A stretch of 64,000 nt of DNA from Halobacterium zhouii (GCF_021249405.1 NZ_CP089593.1:434001-498000); one strand, 5' to 3'; shown: positions 42,316-51,656, counted from the first letter of the stretch. Numbers and translations are program-made. The notes: generated from the letters alone by a model not told the origin.

Positions 42316-42925
42316 GCCGCACCGTCGGCAGTCGCCACTCGTACCGGATGGCGAGCACGCGTAGCGAAAGCGTGAGACCGCCACAGACGGCCGCTGCGAC
42401 TGCAGTACCGTAGCCAGCCGTGACGACCACCCAGAACGCTGTACTCCCGGCGACGGCACACGTCGCGTAGAAGTCCTCGGCGAGCACGAACGGGACCCGC
42501 TGGAGGAGCACGTCCGAAATCAGGCCGCCCCCGACGCCCGTGACGGTGGCGAGCACGACCACGCCGAACGGCGACACGCCGGCGCTGTGCCCGACGAGCG
42601 CACCGGTTGTCGCGAACGCTGCCAGTCCGACTGCGTCCGGGAGCATCACGGCTGGGTGGTCGAGCAGGCCGCCGCCGACCTGCCGCGCGAGCAACACGGC
42701 GACGACGACACCGAGCAGCGCGAAGCCGACGTCAGCCGTGGACTGCAACACGGCGGGCACTCGCCCGACGAGCACGTCCCGCGTCGCGCCACCGCCGAGC
42801 GCGGTCAACACGCCGAGCACGGCGACGCCGAGGACGTCGAACTCGCGTTCGGCGGCCTTCAGTGACCCGACCATGGCGAACGCGACGAGACCGACTGCGT
42901 TCATCGCGTCGAAGGCCGTCACCAC
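42299..42925 (-). CDS. TRIC-type cation channel family protein (UPF0126)
   Basis: 208 residues, seven membrane helices in two pseudo-repeats: NAVGLVAFAMVGSLKAAEREFDVLGVAVLGVLTALGGGATRDVLVGR and DAVGLAAFATTGALVGHSAGVSPFGVVVLATVTGVGGGLISDVLLQR. The paired GGG(x)xRD/SDV motifs mark the TRIC/UPF0126 family, whose bacterial and archaeal members form trimeric cation (K+) channels. 3' overlap with the APC gene. Confidence 0.92.
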   Translation of the reverse strand: MVTAFDAMNAVGLVAFAMVGSLKAAEREFDVLGVAVLGVLTALGGGATRDVLVGRVPAVLQSTADVGFALLGVVVAVLLARQVGGGLLDHPAVMLPDAVGLAAFATTGALVGHSAGVSPFGVVVLATVTGVGGGLISDVLLQRVPFVLAEDFYATCAVAGSTAFWVVVTAGYGTAVAAAVCGGLTLSLRVLAIRYEWRLPTVRLRAAS

Positions 42926-42977
42926 GGGTGAGTCACCCCGGGTGGCGTTCGCGCTCCACGGACGCTCGGGGCGGTGC

Positions 42978-43787
42978 TCACCACGTCAGTTCCACCTGGC
43001 TTCTGGACGTCACGCCGAACGCTTCGTCGCCGCGCCCGCGGTTCGCCGCGAGTTCGACGTTCCCGTGGCTTCCGACGGTGACGAGTCGCTCGTCGGGGTT
43101 CACGGCGGCGTACGTGTGTTCGACGGGCACGCGGTCGCCGTTTACCTCGACGTACTCCCCGAACCGGTCGGCGAGCAGGTTGCCCGGCAGATTCGTGACC
43201 GCGTTCCCGAACCCGTCGACGACGAGCACCTTGCCGCGCGCGACGTCGCTCGCCAGCGACGGCTCCGGGAACGACAACTCGACGGGGTCGGACACCGGCG
43301 CGTAGCGGTCGTGCTCGTGGAGCACGCGGACGCCGCGCTCGTGGACGTCCGCCGCCGCAGGCGCGAACACGTCCCGGCCGTGGAACGTCGAACTCGCGGG
43401 GTCCTCGACGCGGATCTCGAACACCTCGACGTCCGGCGGGTCCTCCCTGTCACCCTCGTCCCCGGCGTCGGCAGCGCCGGTTGCAGCGTCTGCGAGCGCG
43501 CGAGCGGCCGGCATCGCCACGCCGTTATCGGGCGCGACGATGGCGTGCTCGCCAGCGCGAACGACCACCGCCTTCCTGTCGGTGCCCACACCCGGGTCGA
43601 CCACCGCGAGGTGGACCGCCGGTGGGAAGTGGGGCAGCACCTCGCGGAGCCAGAACGCCGCCGCGTGTACGTCCTGCCGGGGGAAGTCGTGGGCGACGTC
43701 GACGAGTCGGGCGTCCGCGTGCTGGAGTATCACGCCCTTCATCGACGCCGGATACGGCGTCCCGAAGTCCGAACTCAGCGTTATCAT
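42978..43787 (-). CDS. SAM hydrolase (S-adenosylmethionine hydroxide adenosyltransferase family)
   Basis: 269 residues, DUF62 family. MITLSSDFGTPYPASMKGVI, the VDVAHDFPRQDVHAAAFWL block, VHLAVVDPGVGTDRKAVVV and VVDGFGNAVTNL are the conserved active-site segments. Enzymes of this family use water to split SAM into adenosine and methionine; halogenases (fluorinase, SalL) are relatives with a different loop. A ~15-residue acidic insertion (GAADAGDEGDREDPP) is halophile-specific. Neighbour of nadM but 61 nt apart. Confidence 0.9.
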   Translation of the reverse strand: MITLSSDFGTPYPASMKGVILQHADARLVDVAHDFPRQDVHAAAFWLREVLPHFPPAVHLAVVDPGVGTDRKAVVVRAGEHAIVAPDNGVAMPAARALADAATGAADAGDEGDREDPPDVEVFEIRVEDPASSTFHGRDVFAPAAADVHERGVRVLHEHDRYAPVSDPVELSFPEPSLASDVARGKVLVVDGFGNAVTNLPGNLLADRFGEYVEVNGDRVPVEHTYAAVNPDERLVTVGSHGNVELAANRGRGDEAFGVTSRSQVELTW

Positions 43788-43848
43788 CGATGGAGACTCG
43801 ACGCGCGTCGGTGAAAAATCCTCCCTGCTGTCCCCGGGTCGCCAGCCC

Positions 43849-44367
43849 TCACTCGCCGTTCGTGTCCGTGTCGCTGACCTGCTGGATGCGGTCGATGCCG
43901 TCGCTCTCCTCGATGACCTCCACCACGGACGGCGGCACGAGGTCCTGCCAGTCGTCGTCGGCCACCATCCGGTCGCGGATCTCGGTCCCCTCCAGGACGT
44001 CGCGGTCGAACATCGGAGACTGCCTGACCTCTACGCCCGCCTCGCCGAACAGGCGGATGACGAGCGGGTTGTTCGAGTACGCCACGTCGAAGTTCGGACT
44101 CATCGACTGCACGTGGCTCACCCACACCGCGTTGCGCTCCAGGTCCTCGATGGGAACCACGTACGTCACCAGGTCGAAGTCCACGAGGGCCTTCGTTATC
44201 ATCATGATGCGTTCGCCCGCCGTGAACGGATTCCGGGTCGAGTGGGAGTCGCCCGCGCTCCCGATGCCGACGACGAGTTCGTCGACCTCCGTGGCGATCT
44301 GCTCGACGACCCGGTGGTGGCCGTTGTGGTACGGCTGGAACCGGCCGATGTAGAATCCGCGGGTCAT
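43849..44367 (-). CDS. nadM: Nicotinamide-nucleotide adenylyltransferase
   Basis: 172 residues. Makes NAD+ from NMN and ATP. The nucleotidyltransferase motif is GRFQPYHNGHHRVVEQI (HxGH-type), then VVGIGSAGDSHSTRNPFTAGERIMMI; EGTEIRDRM is the ISTxxR-equivalent at the C terminus. This is the archaeal NadM type. Divergent from lonB over 227 nt. Length is normal for the family with a short acidic tail. Confidence 0.95.
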   Translation of the reverse strand: MTRGFYIGRFQPYHNGHHRVVEQIATEVDELVVGIGSAGDSHSTRNPFTAGERIMMITKALVDFDLVTYVVPIEDLERNAVWVSHVQSMSPNFDVAYSNNPLVIRLFGEAGVEVRQSPMFDRDVLEGTEIRDRMVADDDWQDLVPPSVVEVIEESDGIDRIQQVSDTDTNGE

Positions 44368-44547
44368 TCCTTACCCCTATTGACCCTTGCAGCCACCATA
44401 AGAATGGCGAGACGCGCCGTGACGCCAGTACGACGCCCTCAGACCAGCCCTACGCTCACAGACCGCTCCACGAACCCATCTGCTACACAAGGCGTACAGG
44501 TGCTGAAAGCGGAGAATATAGCCGATTAGCCATCGGACAAGGGGAGA

Positions 44548-44557
44548 AAGTATATCA
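44548..44557 (+). promoter_or_regulatory. Putative lonB TATA box
   Basis: AAGTATATCA, the best TATA match in the nadM-lonB gap, lies about 42 nt before the lonB ATG. It implies a short leader of roughly 15-20 nt. Confidence 0.5.
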
Positions 44558-44594
44558 GTCGCCCACCCGTGGTTTACACTGTTCAGACAGTTCA

Positions 44595-46739
44595 ATGAGC
44601 AACGAATCGAACACGGACACGCACCTCGACGACGCCTCCGAATCCGAGGACGTCCAGACCCGCGACGAGCCCCAGAACGGTGGCTCTGGCGGCCCCCACG
44701 GTGACAGCTCCTCGGAGCAGACCGACGCTCCGCAGGAGCCCCGCCCCCGGGACGACCCCGAGAGCGAGGAGTCTGGCGACCGCGATCTCGAAGATCTCGG
44801 CAGCGAGGTCGGCGTAGAGGGCGACGTGTCTATCAACGAAGACATCGCCGAGGACGACCTGCTCGGCGGCCTCGAGATCGACGACACGTCGGACATCGAG
44901 GTCCCCGACCGCCTGGTCGACCAGGTGATCGGTCAGGAGGAAGCCCGCGACATCATCATCCGTGCCGCGAAACAGCACCGCCACGTGATGATGATCGGCT
45001 CCCCGGGGACGGGGAAATCCCTGCTCGGGAAGGCGATGAGCCACCTCCTGCCGAAGGAACGCCTCCAGGACGTTCTCGTCTACCACAACCCCGACGACTC
45101 TAACGAACCGAAGGTTCGTACGGTCCCCGCCGGAAAGGGCGAACAGATCGTCGGCGCCCACAAGGAGGAAGCCCGCAAGCGCAACCAGATGCGCTCGTTC
45201 CTGATGTGGATCATCATCCTCATCGTCGTCGGCTACGCCTTCCTGATGGCCAGCCGACCGCTCCTGGGCATCCTCGCCGCCGGTATCATCTACCTCGGCT
45301 TCCGGTACACCAGTCGCGGCAGCGACTCGATGGTGCCAAAGCTCCTCATCAACAACGCCGACCGTCAGGTCGCGCCGTTCGAGGACGCGACCGGCGCACA
45401 CGCCGGCGCGCTGCTCGGTGACGTCCGCCACGACCCGTTCCAGAGCGGCGGCATGGAGACGCCGAGCCACGACCGCGTCGAGGCCGGCGCCATCCACAAA
45501 TCCCACAAGGGCGTGCTGTTCCTCGACGAGATCAACACGCTCGACATCCGCAGCCAGCAGAAACTCATGACGGCGATCCAGGAGGGCGAGTTCTCCATCA
45601 CCGGCCAGTCCGAGCGCTCCTCGGGCGCGATGGTGCAGACCGAACCCGTCCCGACGGACTTCATCATGGTCGCCGCCGGGAACATGGACGCCGTCGAGAA
45701 CATGCACCCTGCGCTGCGCTCCCGCATCAAGGGCTTCGGGTACGAGGTGTACATGGACGACACCATCGAGGACACCCCGGAGATGCGCCGCAAGTACGCG
45801 CGCTTCGTCGCCCAGGAGGTCGAGAAGGACGGCCGACTCCCGCACTTCGAACCGGACGCCATCCGCGCGGTCATCCTCGAAGCCAAGCGCCGCGCCGGCC
45901 GCAAGGAACAGCTCTCGCTGAAACTCCGGGAGCTCGGCGGACTCGTCCGCGTCGCCGGCGACGTCGCCCGCTCTCGCGGTGACGATCTCACCACGCGGGA
46001 CGCCGTGATGCAGGCGAAGAAGCGCTCGCGTTCCATCGAACAGCAGTTCGCGGACGACTACATCGAGCGCCGGAAGGACTACGAGCTCAAGGTCTCGGAC
46101 GGCGAAGCCGTCGGCCGCGTCAACGGGCTCGCCGTCATGGGCGGGGACTCCGGCATCGTCCTCCCCGTGATGGCCGAAGTCACGCCCCGCCAGGGCGAAG
46201 GCGGCGAAGTCATCGCCACCGGCCAGCTCAAGGAGAACGCACAGGAGGCCGTCGACAACGTCTCCGCGATCATCAAGAAGTTCTCCGACGAGGACATCTC
46301 CGAGAAGGACATCCACGTGCAGTTCGTGCAGACGCAGGGCGTCGACGGCGACTCCGCGTCCATCACCGTCGCCACCGCGGTCATCTCCGCACTCGAGAAC
46401 GCGCCCATCTCGCAGAACCTCGCGATGACGGGCAGCCTCTCGGTCCGGGGCGACGTGCTCCCGGTCGGCGGCGTCACCCACAAGATCGAAGCCGCCGCCA
46501 AGGCCGGCTGCGACCGCGTCATCATCCCGAAATCCAACGAGCAGGACGTCATGATCGAGGAGGAGTACGAGGACCAGATCGAGATCATCCCCGTCTCCCA
46601 CATCAGCGAAGTCCTCGACGTCGCGCTCGTCGGCGAACCCGAGAAGGACTCTCTGGTCGACCGCCTCAAATCCATCACCGGCAAAGCCTTCGAAGGCAAA
46701 GTGGATTCGGGCGCGACCGGCAACCCGAGTCCGCAATAG
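44595..46739 (+). CDS. lonB: Membrane-bound ATP-dependent protease LonB
   Basis: 714 residues. A ~75-residue acidic N-terminal extension is followed by the AAA+ domain with Walker A GSPGTGKS (~residue 136), two membrane helices inserted inside it (FLMWIIILIVVGYAFLM and LLGILAAGIIYLGF, ~residues 203-240), Walker B VLFLDEIN, and the Lon protease domain. The catalytic dyad is Ser587 (GDSAS) and Lys630 (THK), 43 residues apart as in other Lon proteases. Archaeal LonB is essential in Haloferax, where it degrades phytoene synthase and so controls membrane carotenoids. No partner is adjacent. Confidence 0.97.
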   Translation: MSNESNTDTHLDDASESEDVQTRDEPQNGGSGGPHGDSSSEQTDAPQEPRPRDDPESEESGDRDLEDLGSEVGVEGDVSINEDIAEDDLLGGLEIDDTSDIEVPDRLVDQVIGQEEARDIIIRAAKQHRHVMMIGSPGTGKSLLGKAMSHLLPKERLQDVLVYHNPDDSNEPKVRTVPAGKGEQIVGAHKEEARKRNQMRSFLMWIIILIVVGYAFLMASRPLLGILAAGIIYLGFRYTSRGSDSMVPKLLINNADRQVAPFEDATGAHAGALLGDVRHDPFQSGGMETPSHDRVEAGAIHKSHKGVLFLDEINTLDIRSQQKLMTAIQEGEFSITGQSERSSGAMVQTEPVPTDFIMVAAGNMDAVENMHPALRSRIKGFGYEVYMDDTIEDTPEMRRKYARFVAQEVEKDGRLPHFEPDAIRAVILEAKRRAGRKEQLSLKLRELGGLVRVAGDVARSRGDDLTTRDAVMQAKKRSRSIEQQFADDYIERRKDYELKVSDGEAVGRVNGLAVMGGDSGIVLPVMAEVTPRQGEGGEVIATGQLKENAQEAVDNVSAIIKKFSDEDISEKDIHVQFVQTQGVDGDSASITVATAVISALENAPISQNLAMTGSLSVRGDVLPVGGVTHKIEAAAKAGCDRVIIPKSNEQDVMIEEEYEDQIEIIPVSHISEVLDVALVGEPEKDSLVDRLKSITGKAFEGKVDSGATGNPSPQ

Positions 46740-46742
46740 TAC

Positions 46743-46782
46743 CTTTTTGCTGCGAGCGGGCTTCGCCCGCTCTGGCAAAAAG
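46743..46782 (+). terminator. lonB terminator hairpin
   Basis: CTTTTTGC (46743-46750) pairs with GCAAAAAG (46775-46782), enclosing GAGCGGGC-TTC-GCCCGCTC. The T5 run begins 4 nt after the stop codon. Confidence 0.6.
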
Positions 46783-46893
46783 CTACGCTAAAAAGCCGTC
46801 GCGGCTCCCGTCGCGCCCTCCGGGCGCGGTGGTCGCCGCTCGGCCCGCTCGCTCACTGCGTTCGCTTCGCGGTGAGTGTGCTTCTTTCCGCTT

Positions 46894-46985
46894 CCGCTAC
46901 TGCCCAGCGACTGCTTCCGCTTCCGTCCAGTGACCGCTACTGCCCAGCGACTGCTTCCGCGTAGCAACCGCTACTGCACCGCTAC
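46894..46985. repeat. Repeat-bearing gap between lonB and the MFS gene
   Basis: The 318-nt gap 46740-47057 holds no gene. After the terminator come G+C-rich short hairpins and then a 27-bp exact direct repeat, CCGCTACTGCCCAGCGACTG..., at 46894-46920 and 46934-46960 (offset 40), with a third partial copy (CCGCTACTGCACC) at 46969. On the minus strand the motif GCAGTAGCGG recurs three times, as in the array at 33361. A GCCTTTAGG box at about 47025-47034 is the promoter of the following gene. Confidence 0.75.
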
Positions 46986-47057
46986 GGAACTGATGGATAT
47001 TCTACCAAAATTCGCTGCCGGAAACCGCCTTTAGGCGGGTGTGTGTCGGTTCACTTG

Positions 47058-48305
47058 ATGGCGGGATTCAACGCTGTCCGCCGCTACTACGCGTACCTCG
47101 CGACCACCGCGTACGGCTTTTACCTGCCCGTGGGGCTGCTCTACCTCGAACAGCAGTACGGGTGGGTGGTCGTCGGCCTCACGCAGGGCGTGTTCTCCTT
47201 CGCGCTCGTCGCCGCCGAGATTCCCACCGGGTACGTCGGCGACCGAATCGGGCGGCGCGCCAGTCTCGCGCTCGGCAACGTCATTTCGACGGGCGCGCTC
47301 GGCGCGTTCGTCTTCCTCGATTCGCCCCTGGAGTACTGCGCGCTGTACGCGGTGTGGGCGCTCGGGTGGGGGTTCCGCTCGGGAACGAGCGAAGCGTGGC
47401 TGTACGAGTTCCTGGCGTCCCGGGGCGACACCGAGTCGTACACGCGCCTCGACGGGCGCGCGAGAACCGTTCGACTGTTGGTGTCCGCCGCAGGCGCGGT
47501 ACTCGCGGGCGTCCTCGTCACGTTCGGGTGGGGCGTCCCGCTGTTCGTGAACGCCGCGCTGTCCGCACTCGGCGTTCCAATTTTGCTCTCGCTTCCCGCC
47601 GTCGGCGCGACCACTGAGAACGACGCTGACGACCCGCCAGCGGGCGACCCCAAACCCGGAGACGCCGACGTATTCGGCGTCCGGGACGCCGTGCGGATGC
47701 TCCGCGTGCAGGCCCGGCGCCCCGAGATCCGGTGGCTGGTGGTGTACGTCGGACTGTTCTACGTGTTGTTCGCCGTGACGCGGCCCTACGAGTCGCCGAT
47801 TGCGGAGCAGGTGGGCGTGCCCGTCGCCGCGCTCGGCGCGCTGTTCGCGGGATTCAAACTGGTCTCGGCCGGCGCCGCCGCCAGCGCCGGGTGGGTCCGG
47901 GACGCGTTCGGCACGCGGGGCGTGCTGGCGCTTCTCGTCCCCGTCTACGGGGTCGCGTTCGCCAGCGTCGCGTTCGTTCCGCTGTTCGTCCTCCCGGTGT
48001 TCTTCCTGAACCGCGGGCTCAAGACGGTGCTGGGCCCCATCCGGAACCAGTACGTAAACGACCGCCTCGAAGACGTCGGGCGCGCCACCGTGCTCTCGGG
48101 CGTGTCGATGCTGCTCTCGGTGGCCGCCGGCACGGCGAACCTGTTCAGCGGCCCGCTCATCGACGCGTTCGGGCCGTTCCGATTCCTCGCTGGCGCCGGC
48201 GTTGCCGCCGCGACTGCCGCGGGCGTGCTGTGGGTCGCCGTCGACCCGGTCCGCGAGGACGCCGACTCCCCGGTGGGGACCACGCCGAGTCCCGCCACCG
48301 ACTGA
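47058..48305 (+). CDS. MFS transporter
   Basis: 415 residues from ATG 47058, preferred over an in-frame GTG at 47043 because the CCTTTAGG box is 28 nt before this ATG. Twelve helices; motif A is IPTGYVGDRIGRRASL after helix 2. WGFRSGTSEAWLYEFLASRGDTESYTRLDGRARTV is typical of a subgroup of small-molecule exporters. The central loop is acidic (NDADDPPAGDPKPGDAD). Substrate unknown; no regulator adjacent. Confidence 0.85.
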   Translation: MAGFNAVRRYYAYLATTAYGFYLPVGLLYLEQQYGWVVVGLTQGVFSFALVAAEIPTGYVGDRIGRRASLALGNVISTGALGAFVFLDSPLEYCALYAVWALGWGFRSGTSEAWLYEFLASRGDTESYTRLDGRARTVRLLVSAAGAVLAGVLVTFGWGVPLFVNAALSALGVPILLSLPAVGATTENDADDPPAGDPKPGDADVFGVRDAVRMLRVQARRPEIRWLVVYVGLFYVLFAVTRPYESPIAEQVGVPVAALGALFAGFKLVSAGAAASAGWVRDAFGTRGVLALLVPVYGVAFASVAFVPLFVLPVFFLNRGLKTVLGPIRNQYVNDRLEDVGRATVLSGVSMLLSVAAGTANLFSGPLIDAFGPFRFLAGAGVAAATAAGVLWVAVDPVREDADSPVGTTPSPATD

Positions 48306-48344
48306 CCGCCAGTTTTCTCCCGTCTCCTCGCGTTCTCACGCTCG

Positions 48345-49022
48345 ATGGAGCCCCGCTGGACGCTGTTCGCCGGCGCAGTCGCGTTGCTGACGGTCGGACT
48401 CGTCGCGCTCGCGCGGGCGTCGGCGGCGCTCGCGGGCGACGACGTTCGCGCGATGACGACTGGCGAACTGCTGGCGAACGTCGTCGTGACCCAGGGCGGG
48501 TTCGGCGTGCTCGTGGTCGCTGCGGTGTGGCTCACGCGGATCCCCCTCGATGCGCTGGGCGTGACGACGGCAACGTCGACCGTGGCCGTCGCCGGCGCCG
48601 GTCTGACCATCGGCGTCGTGCTCTACGCCGCGAACGAGGGGTTCGCGCGGGTGCTCGACGCGGCGGGCCTGGGGTACGACGAGGCGATGCGCGACGCGCT
48701 CTCGCCGGACTCGCTCGGCGGATGGGCGGCGCTCCTGGCCGTCGCGCTGCCGCTGGTCGCGGGGTTCGAGGAACTCCTGTTCCGCGGGGCGCTCGTCGGC
48801 GCGCTCTCCGTCGGGTTCGGCGTCTCGCCGTGGCTACTCGCAGCCGTGTCGAGTGTCGCGTTCGGGCTCGCGCACTCCGCGCAGGGCGGCGTGGGCGTGT
48901 TGCTCGCGACGCTGCTCGGGTTCGCGCTTGCCGCAGTGTTCGTCCTCACCGATAGCCTGCTCGCCGTGATACTCGCCCACTACGTCGTGAACGCCCTGGA
49001 GTTCGCTGTCCACGGCCGGTAG
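48345..49022 (+). CDS. CPBP family intramembrane metalloprotease
   Basis: 225 residues, about six membrane helices. The three CPBP (Abi, Rce1-like) motifs are present: FEELLFRGALVGAL (EExxxR), VAFGLAHSAQG (FxxxH) and VILAHYVVNALEF (HxxxN-like). Rce1-type glutamate proteases cut prenylated or other membrane substrates. A CAGTTTTCTCC box about 32 nt upstream supports the ATG. Substrate unknown. Confidence 0.9.
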   Translation: MEPRWTLFAGAVALLTVGLVALARASAALAGDDVRAMTTGELLANVVVTQGGFGVLVVAAVWLTRIPLDALGVTTATSTVAVAGAGLTIGVVLYAANEGFARVLDAAGLGYDEAMRDALSPDSLGGWAALLAVALPLVAGFEELLFRGALVGALSVGFGVSPWLLAAVSSVAFGLAHSAQGGVGVLLATLLGFALAAVFVLTDSLLAVILAHYVVNALEFAVHGR

Positions 49023-49051
49023 TGGTCGTCGGTCAGCAGCGCTCGCCCCGA

Positions 49052-49510
49052 CTACAGTCCTTCGAGCGAGCGGAGTCGCTGCTCGACGGGGGGCGGCGCG
49101 CCGCTGGGCCCGTCGCGCACGCGGTGGTCGGGAATCAGGAGGGGGACGGGATTGTCTGCGAGTGCCTCGCGTGCGAGGTCGAGGTCTTCGTCGTCGTCGC
49201 TGTCCAGTCCGGACACCGTCGAAGTGAGCGTCCTGACGGTGATCTGGTCGCCGTAGGGTATCTTCCGGACGGCCTCGAGTACCGCTCGCTGGTTGGTTGG
49301 GAGGGTGAGTCCGACGTCGACGTCCGCGAAGTCGTCCTCGACGCCTTCGAGGTAGGCGTCGATGCGTTCGAGGAGTTCGTGGTCGGCGCTCGCGTCCGCG
49401 GGCTCGGCGTCGGGGAAGGAGACGCTGATGATGCGGTCGCCAGCGACGCCGAGTTGGACGTACCGTTCGAGGTAGTTCGATTCGCGCGCGTAGATGCCCG
49501 CCGCGTCCAT
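49052..49510 (-). CDS. MGMT-fold protein lacking the alkyl-acceptor cysteine
   Basis: 152 residues from ATG 49510. The C-terminal half is the O6-methylguanine methyltransferase fold: TNQRAVLEAVRKIPYGDQITVRTLT, then NPVPLLIPDHRVRDGPSG. Active MGMTs have P-C-H-R at this point; here it is P-D-H-R (Asp128), so suicidal alkyl transfer is impossible. It could be an alkyltransferase-like protein that only binds damaged DNA. The N-terminal half is acidic. It is divergent from trpC and shares the promoter region with it. Confidence 0.85.
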   Translation of the reverse strand: MDAAGIYARESNYLERYVQLGVAGDRIISVSFPDAEPADASADHELLERIDAYLEGVEDDFADVDVGLTLPTNQRAVLEAVRKIPYGDQITVRTLTSTVSGLDSDDDEDLDLAREALADNPVPLLIPDHRVRDGPSGAPPPVEQRLRSLEGL

Positions 49511-49535
49511 ACCGAATGGTGGCGACTCAGGGTCT

Positions 49536-49590
49536 TGTACGTTCGCCCGCCGACGCAAGTCTTATGTACAGATTAGTGCATTAACGTACA
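49536..49590. promoter_or_regulatory. TGTACA-type boxes in the trp/MGMT promoter region
   Basis: TGTACG at 49536-49541, TGTACA at 49565-49570 and CGTACA at 49585-49590. The second overlaps the probable trpC TATA region (GTCTTATGTAC, about 30 nt before the ATG); the third is next to the start point. TGTACA is the TRP box recognised by the archaeal regulator TrpY in Methanothermobacter, so tryptophan-dependent control is a reasonable inference. Confidence 0.5.
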
Positions 49591-49593
49591 ACA

Positions 49594-50379
49594 ATGAGTG
49601 AGTCGAACGCGCTCGCGCCGGCGGTCCAGTCCATCCTGGCCGCCGCGCGCGACCGAACCCACGACACAGAGCGCCTGTCGGTTGCCCCGCGGTCGCTTCC
49701 TACCGCGCTCGAATCGGCCGAGCGAGACGGACGCACGCCGGTCGTCGCGGAGGTGAAACCGACGAGCCCGTCGACCAGTGGTGGACGACGAGACGACTCG
49801 GAAACCCGAATCGACGACCCCGCGACGGCCGCCCGCGAGATGGTCGCCGGCGGCGCGGCGGCCGTCTCCGTGCTCACCGAACCGGAGCACTTCGGCGGGT
49901 CGCTTGCCGCGCTGCGTGCGGTCCGCGACGCCGTCGACGTGCCCGTGCTCCGGAAGGACTTCCTGCTCGAGGAGGGCCACCTCGACGCCGTCGAGGCCGA
50001 CGTTGTCCTCCTCATCGCGCGCTTCCTCGGCGACGACCTCGAACCGATGCTCGAGGCCGCCCGCGACCGGGGGTTTCGGGCGCTCGTGGAGGTCCACGAC
50101 GGCGACGAACTCGCTCGCGCCGTCGACGCCGGTGCGACACTCGTCGGCGTGAACAACCGCGACCTCGCGGAACTCACCGTCGACCTCGACACGTTCGAGT
50201 CGGTCGCGCCGGCCGTCCCCGAGGACGTCACGCTCGTCGCCGAGAGCGGCATCGGATCGCCGGCGGACGTCCGACGGATGCGTGAGGCGGGCGCCGACGG
50301 CTTGCTCGTCGGGAACGCAGTGGTAGACGGCGGCCAGGGAAGCGTTCGCGCGAACACCCGGAGGCTGGTCGAGGCATGA
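49594..50379 (+). CDS. trpC: Indole-3-glycerol phosphate synthase
   Basis: 261 residues, TIM barrel. Converts CdRP to indole-3-glycerol phosphate. [11 protein letters not shown] holds the catalytic Lys of strand 1, [28 protein letters not shown] the second Lys and substrate loop, [27 protein letters not shown] and [29 protein letters not shown] the phosphate site. First gene of trpCBA; overlaps trpB by ATGA. Upstream TGTACA boxes suggest tryptophan control. TrpD/E/G/F are not in the window. Confidence 0.96.
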   Translation: MSESNALAPAVQSILAAARDRTHDTERLSVAPRSLPTALESAERDGRTPVVAEVKPTSPSTSGGRRDDSETRIDDPATAAREMVAGGAAAVSVLTEPEHFGGSLAALRAVRDAVDVPVLRKDFLLEEGHLDAVEADVVLLIARFLGDDLEPMLEAARDRGFRALVEVHDGDELARAVDAGATLVGVNNRDLAELTVDLDTFESVAPAVPEDVTLVAESGIGSPADVRRMREAGADGLLVGNAVVDGGQGSVRANTRRLVEA

Positions 50380-51656
50380 GCGAAGACCCAGTCAGATCCG
50401 GGAAGTTCGGCGACTACGGCGGCCAGTACGTTCCCGAAGTGTTGATGCCGGCAGTCGAGGAACTCGCGGACGCCTACGAGCGCTACGTCCTCGAGAACGA
50501 GGACGGGTTCGTCGACGAGTTCCGCCGCCACCTCCGGGAGTTCGGCGGGCGGCCGACGCCGCTCTCACACGCCGCGAACCTCTCCGAGCGATACGGAACT
50601 GAGGTCTACCTGAAGCGTGAGGACCTGCTCCACGGCGGCGCGCACAAACTCAACAACGCGCTCGGGCAGGTGTTGCTCGCGAAGTACATGGGCAAGGAAC
50701 GCGTCGTCGCAGAGACCGGCGCGGGCCAGCACGGCACCGCCACCGCGATGGCGTGTGCGTACCTCGACATGCCCTGCGAGATCTACATGGGCCGTACGGA
50801 CGTGAACCGGCAGCGGCCGAACGTCTTCCGGATGCGCATCCACGACGCCGAGGTGAACCCCGTCGATGCGGGGTCGGGAACCCTGAAGGAGGCCATCAAC
50901 GAGACGATGCGGGACTGGGCGACGAACGTCGAGGACACCCACTACGTCGTCGGAAGCGTCGTCGGCCCGCACCCATTCCCGGCGATGGTCCGGGACTTCC
51001 AGTCGGTCATCAGCGAGGAACTGCGCGAGCAGTCACGGGAGCAACTGGGTCAGTTGCCGGAGGCCGTAATCGCGTGCGCTGGCGGTGGGTCGAACACGAT
51101 GGGTGCGTTCTCGGCGTTCATCGGGAGTGCCGAACTATTCGGTGCGCCGACTGGCGCACACGAGCCAGCGCCGGACGTCGACCTGCTCGCCGTCGAGGCC
51201 GGCGGCGCCGAACTCGGCGTCGACGCCGACGAGGGGTACGCGCCGAACTCCGCGAGTCTCACCACCGGGAGCGAGGGCGTGCTCCACGGCGCGCGCACCA
51301 AACTGCTCCAGACCGACGAGGGTCAGATCGTCGAATCCCACTCGGTGAGCGCGGGCCTCGACTACGCGGGCGTCGGCCCCGAGCTCGCGCATCTCGTCGA
51401 CGAGGGCCGGGTCACGCCCGTCTCCGTCGGCGACGACGCAGCCCTCGAGGCGTTCCACTGCCTCTCCCGCGAGGAGGGCATCATCCCCGCGCTCGAATCC
51501 AGTCACGCGATCGCGTACCTGGAGGAGTACGAGGGCGAGGGACCGGTCGTCGTCAACGTCTCCGGGCGCGGCGACAAGGACCTCGACACTGTCATCGAGG
51601 AGTCCGCGGAACGCGACCTCGACGTGGCGCCGTCGATGGAGGTGTTCGAACAGTGA
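50376..51656 (+). CDS. trpB: Tryptophan synthase subunit beta
   Basis: 426 residues, PLP enzyme joining indole and serine. [26 protein letters not shown] is the TrpB1 N terminus; [42 protein letters not shown] carries the PLP Lys and substrate loop; [13 protein letters not shown] binds the phosphate. A ~30-residue acidic stretch near residue 260 is halophile-specific. Overlaps trpC and trpA by 4 nt each, so the three are translationally coupled. Confidence 0.97.
   Translation: MSEDPVRSGKFGDYGGQYVPEVLMPAVEELADAYERYVLENEDGFVDEFRRHLREFGGRPTPLSHAANLSERYGTEVYLKREDLLHGGAHKLNNALGQVLLAKYMGKERVVAETGAGQHGTATAMACAYLDMPCEIYMGRTDVNRQRPNVFRMRIHDAEVNPVDAGSGTLKEAINETMRDWATNVEDTHYVVGSVVGPHPFPAMVRDFQSVISEELREQSREQLGQLPEAVIACAGGGSNTMGAFSAFIGSAELFGAPTGAHEPAPDVDLLAVEAGGAELGVDADEGYAPNSASLTTGSEGVLHGARTKLLQTDEGQIVESHSVSAGLDYAGVGPELAHLVDEGRVTPVSVGDDAALEAFHCLSREEGIIPALESSHAIAYLEEYEGEGPVVVNVSGRGDKDLDTVIEESAERDLDVAPSMEVFEQ

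Noticed and set aside
47043..47057. GTG start for the MFS gene at 47043
   Set aside because: The CCTTTAGG box would be only about 13 nt away, too close for an archaeal start; ATG 47058 is at the usual distance.
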